NCBI GenBank assembly: GCA_902594405.1
Contig: CACJMB010000003.1
Location: 113,649-177,648, forward strand
Length of the DNA stretch: 64,000 nt
Direction of reading: 5' to 3'
Source of the DNA: an uncultured Pelagibacteraceae bacterium
GTDB lineage: Bacteria > Pseudomonadota > Alphaproteobacteria > Pelagibacterales > Pelagibacteraceae
Shown here one piece after another: positions 60,829-64,000 of the stretch; position 1 is the stretch's first letter; each line of letters opens with the position of its first letter. A program made the translations under genes and the position numbers. The notes below the pieces were generated by a model, which was not told the origin of the DNA, did no database searches, and was given only the letters and a program-made list of their open reading frames with translations.

Positions 60829-61787
60829 TTAATTATTGATAATAGTTTTTCATAAATCTTATCTGGATTTATTTTATCTTTACCTTGAGTGTTGTGAGAA
60901 ACAGTAGTTTCTCCATCAGGAATAATTGGATGCATATTTGTATTATAAGAACCATAAATTAATGGTGTGTCTGCCATTAATGTAATTGTTTTAATTCCCA
61001 ATGCTGATGATAAATGCGAGAAACTTGTATCATTGCAAATTGCAACATTGCAATTTTTTATAATAGGTAATGTTTCCTTTATACTGAGATTATCTAAAGC
61101 AACACACTTTTCTCTAAATTTTGTATTTAATATTTCCATTAAGATTTTTTGCTCATCTTCATTTTTACCTGTAGCTAAAAAAAATCTACATTTTTTAAAA
61201 GCTTCTAATTTTTCCATTACGTTTAGAAAAGTTTTTGATGGTATTCTTTTTGTTGGACCTGAACCACCAACACCCAACAAAACATTAAGTTCATCATTAT
61301 TAATATTAAAGTTTACTGCTGTTTTTTGAACTAAACTATCATCAATTTGAATTTCTGGATTATCAATAGTTTCGATATCTAAATATTTTTTTATTATAGC
61401 TTTAGCCGGATCCGTTATGTGTTGATTTTGTTTTTCAAATAATGGGTACTGAAATATTTCTTTAACTCCTGCTAATTTAGAAATTAAGTAATATCTCAAA
61501 GAAGAATTGAATATAAAAACTTTATCAAAATTATATTTTTTTAGATCACTTGCTAATTTGAAAAATCCTCTTAAACCATCGTGTTTTTGGTTTATTTTGT
61601 TGTCTCTTTCCAAGTAAATTATTTTATCAATATAATTCGTTTGATTTAAAAATTCGTTACCTTTTGAATTTTCTTTAACCAGCAAACTAACGGGCACTCC
61701 AAATTTATTTGAAATAGCTCTAATATAGGGTAGGTAAATTACTGTATCACCTATACCCATCCTGTTTTGAATAGCTAATATTTTCAT
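60825..61787 (-). CDS. Glycosyltransferase family 9 (heptosyltransferase-like)
   Basis: NRMGIGDTVIYLPYIRAI, LLGVGGSGPTKRIPSKTF, VAICNDTSFSHLSSALGIKTITLMADT. Confidence 0.83.
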   Translation of the reverse strand: MKILAIQNRMGIGDTVIYLPYIRAISNKFGVPVSLLVKENSKGNEFLNQTNYIDKIIYLERDNKINQKHDGLRGFFKLASDLKKYNFDKVFIFNSSLRYYLISKLAGVKEIFQYPLFEKQNQHITDPAKAIIKKYLDIETIDNPEIQIDDSLVQKTAVNFNINNDELNVLLGVGGSGPTKRIPSKTFLNVMEKLEAFKKCRFFLATGKNEDEQKILMEILNTKFREKCVALDNLSIKETLPIIKNCNVAICNDTSFSHLSSALGIKTITLMADTPLIYGSYNTNMHPIIPDGETTVSHNTQGKDKINPDKIYEKLLSIIN

Positions 61788-61836
61788 AGTTAATTTATAA
61801 ACTTTACTAATTAATATTTTTATATAAATTTTTACT

Positions 61837-62721
61837 ATGAGTAAAATTAAAGGTATTTATGCGGCTTCAATGTCGATCTTAAATGATGATTTGACGCTTG
61901 ATATTAAAAAAACCATTCAGCACGCAGAAATGGTTATAGACAATGGTTGTCACGGAGCAGCTATATTTGGAAGTACAGGGCAAGCGCAACTTATACCTGT
62001 CTCTGAAAAAATTAATTTGTTAAATCATCTGACTTCAAGCAAATACAAAGAAAAGTATATTATTGGTACCGGTTTAAATTCTTTGGGTGAAACAATTAAT
62101 TTAATGAGGGTTTCTAAGTCTTTAGGTTTCAATAGATTCTTAATTATGCCGCCTGCTTACTATAAATATGGAGATAAAGAAGTAATAGAATTTTATAGTA
62201 AAATAGTAGAGGTAATTTCAGATTGTGAAATAGTACTATATAATTTTGAAAAACTCTGTGGTTATAAGTTCAGTATTGAATGTATTGAACAGTTAGTAAA
62301 AAAATATCCAAAAAATATTATTGGAGTAAAAGATAGTTCTTACAATCTTTTTGAAAACTTAAAAATTGATAATTTTTCAGTTTTACCTGGATCGGAGTCT
62401 AAATTATTTAAAGGACTTCAATTAGGCTGTTCAGGAATTATTACAGCTACATGTAATGCTACTTCTTCACTAGCAAGAAAAGTATATGATGATTTTAATG
62501 ATGGACATGATCAGACAGTAAATCAAAATCTTTGTGAGGTAAGAGCTGAATTTGAAAAATATAATTTAATTTCGGGTTTACACACATACTTTAGTAAAAA
62601 AGAAATATATTATAAAAATCTTTTACCACCACTAAGCATTTTAAATTCTAAAGATGAAACGGATTTAATTAATAATTTAGAAAAATTAAATTTTTCAATA
62701 AAAAATACTATGGCGGCTTAA
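61837..62721 (+). CDS. DapA/NAL superfamily lyase (dihydrodipicolinate-synthase-like)
   Basis: GAAIFGSTGQAQLIPVSEK, YYKYGDKEVIEFYSKI, VLYNFEKLCGYKFS (Tyr), IIGVKDSS (Schiff-base Lys). Confidence 0.85.
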   Translation: MSKIKGIYAASMSILNDDLTLDIKKTIQHAEMVIDNGCHGAAIFGSTGQAQLIPVSEKINLLNHLTSSKYKEKYIIGTGLNSLGETINLMRVSKSLGFNRFLIMPPAYYKYGDKEVIEFYSKIVEVISDCEIVLYNFEKLCGYKFSIECIEQLVKKYPKNIIGVKDSSYNLFENLKIDNFSVLPGSESKLFKGLQLGCSGIITATCNATSSLARKVYDDFNDGHDQTVNQNLCEVRAEFEKYNLISGLHTYFSKKEIYYKNLLPPLSILNSKDETDLINNLEKLNFSIKNTMAA

Positions 62722-63912
62722 ATGCAATTAGCTAGATTTTTAAATAATGTTTTTAAAAAAGATGGATTTATATTAGTTGATGCTAATTCAAAAAGTTACA
62801 TCATTGGAAATCCAAAAAATGAAAACCCAATAAAAGTTAAAATTTTAAATAAAAATCTTCATTATAAGTTACTATTTCATCCTGATTTATATTTTGGTGA
62901 AGCATATACAGATGGTGAAATAACTATCGAAAATGGGACACTAACTGATTTTTTGGATCTTTCTTTAATGAATTTTGGAAGAGGTGACTTAAATTTTTTT
63001 AGCTATTTGATTAATAGATTAAGAGGTTCTTATAGATATTTAACTAATTTTAATTTTATAAAAAAATCTAAGATGAATGTTTCGCATCATTATGATATTT
63101 CAGATGATCTTTATGACTTATTTTTAGATCCTAAAAGACAATATTCATGTGCATATTTTAAAAATGAAACAGATTCATTGGAAACTGCTCAAAATAATAA
63201 AATTCAACATATAATAAAAAAACTTAATATAAAACCAAATCAAAAAGTTTTAGATATCGGATGTGGATGGGGTTCTTTAGCAATAGATATTGCAAAAAGT
63301 GCAAACTGCGAAGTAACAGGCATTACACTTTCAGAAAATCAATTTAATTACTGCAAGAAAAGAGCAAAAGAACTTAATTTAGAAAATCAATTAAACTTTA
63401 AGTTAATAGATTATAGAGAGCTCAATGAAAAATTTGATAGAATAGTCAGTGTTGGAATGTTTGAACATGTAGGAAGAAAATTCTATAAAAAATTTTTTTC
63501 ACAAGTTGAAAAACTTTTGAAAGATGATGGGGTATCATTAATTCATACTATAGGATCAGTTAATCCTCCAAGAGATCCACATCCATGGATCACTAAGTAT
63601 ATTTTTCCAGGAGGCTATACTCCAAGTTTAAGCGAGGTAACAACACCAATTGAAAAAGCAGGCTTGATTGTTGCAGATATTGAGGTTTTAAGACTTCATT
63701 ACTCACATACACTAAGACATTGGAAAGAAAATTGCATTCGAAATAAAGACAAAATAATTCAAATGTTTGATGAAAGATTTTTTAGGATGTGGGAATTTTA
63801 TCTTGCTGGTTGTGAGATGGCATTTAAATGGGGTGATCAAGTTGTGTACCAATTTCAATTAACAAAGAATTATTCTTCTACACCTGTTACAAGAGACTAT
63901 ATTTATCAATAA
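62722..63912 (+). CDS. cfa: Cyclopropane-fatty-acyl-phospholipid synthase family methyltransferase
   Basis: NVSHHYDISDDLYDLFLDPKRQYSCAYF, VLDIGCGWGSLAIDIAK, VGMFEHVGRKFYKKFF, WITKYIFPGGYTPSLSE. Confidence 0.93.
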   Translation: MQLARFLNNVFKKDGFILVDANSKSYIIGNPKNENPIKVKILNKNLHYKLLFHPDLYFGEAYTDGEITIENGTLTDFLDLSLMNFGRGDLNFFSYLINRLRGSYRYLTNFNFIKKSKMNVSHHYDISDDLYDLFLDPKRQYSCAYFKNETDSLETAQNNKIQHIIKKLNIKPNQKVLDIGCGWGSLAIDIAKSANCEVTGITLSENQFNYCKKRAKELNLENQLNFKLIDYRELNEKFDRIVSVGMFEHVGRKFYKKFFSQVEKLLKDDGVSLIHTIGSVNPPRDPHPWITKYIFPGGYTPSLSEVTTPIEKAGLIVADIEVLRLHYSHTLRHWKENCIRNKDKIIQMFDERFFRMWEFYLAGCEMAFKWGDQVVYQFQLTKNYSSTPVTRDYIYQ

Positions 63913-63940
63913 ATAATTGGTAGAAACTAACTCTCTTAAA

Positions 63941-64000
63941 ATGAAAAAAAAGAAAAAAAAATTAAAAAAAAATATTTCTAAAAATCAAAGAAAAATCAAA
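63941..64000 (+). CDS. Possible start of a Lys-rich ORF, truncated by window end
   Basis: ATG at 63941 followed by 20 open codons MKKKKKKLKKNISKNQRKIK. Confidence 0.3.
   Translation, partial: MKKKKKKLKKNISKNQRKIK

Overview
This is a very AT-rich, extremely compact bacterial chromosome segment. Gene content, synteny and codon style indicate a SAR11/Pelagibacter-like alphaproteobacterium; that assignment is inference, because no rRNA is present. Left part (1-39 kb): mostly housekeeping. It contains rppH(partial)-ctpA-rsfS-nadD-proA-proB-obg-rpmA-rplU, gloB, metW-metX, hisC-tyrA, NlpC/P60-ampG-trkH, class I lysS, pyrD-rpmB-yhhQ, a polyamine cluster (agmatinase / deoxyhypusine-synthase-like / ornithine decarboxylase), an orphan ActR/RegA regulator, bioY, polA, chvI-chvG-ahcY-tsaE-amgK-murU, gpmA, an RND efflux pair, sseA, msrA and alkA. 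Right part (about 39.8-57.6 kb): a dense purine island with xanthine dehydrogenase (xdhAB plus two-gene xdhC), guanine deaminase, a urate-oxidase membrane domain lacking its usual cytochrome c tail, a separate cytochrome c, uraH, uraD, puuE, allantoicase, ureidoglycolate lyase, a phosphoribosyltransferase, a BMP-type ABC importer, a second deaminase and a xanthine/uracil-type permease. As annotated it runs from guanine to glyoxylate plus two ureas. After that come hsp20, oligopeptidase B, a DnaJ-domain protein, GT9, a DapA-like lyase and a CFA synthase. The most notable non-coding signals are: (1) a SAM-II/SAM-V-type riboswitch starting at the predicted metX transcription start, with a possible start-codon hairpin; (2) an RpoH-like promoter plus ROSE-like RNA thermometer at hsp20; (3) five convergent gene pairs whose stop codons overlap on exactly the same TTAA. 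No tRNA, rRNA, CRISPR, IS element or prophage was recognised.
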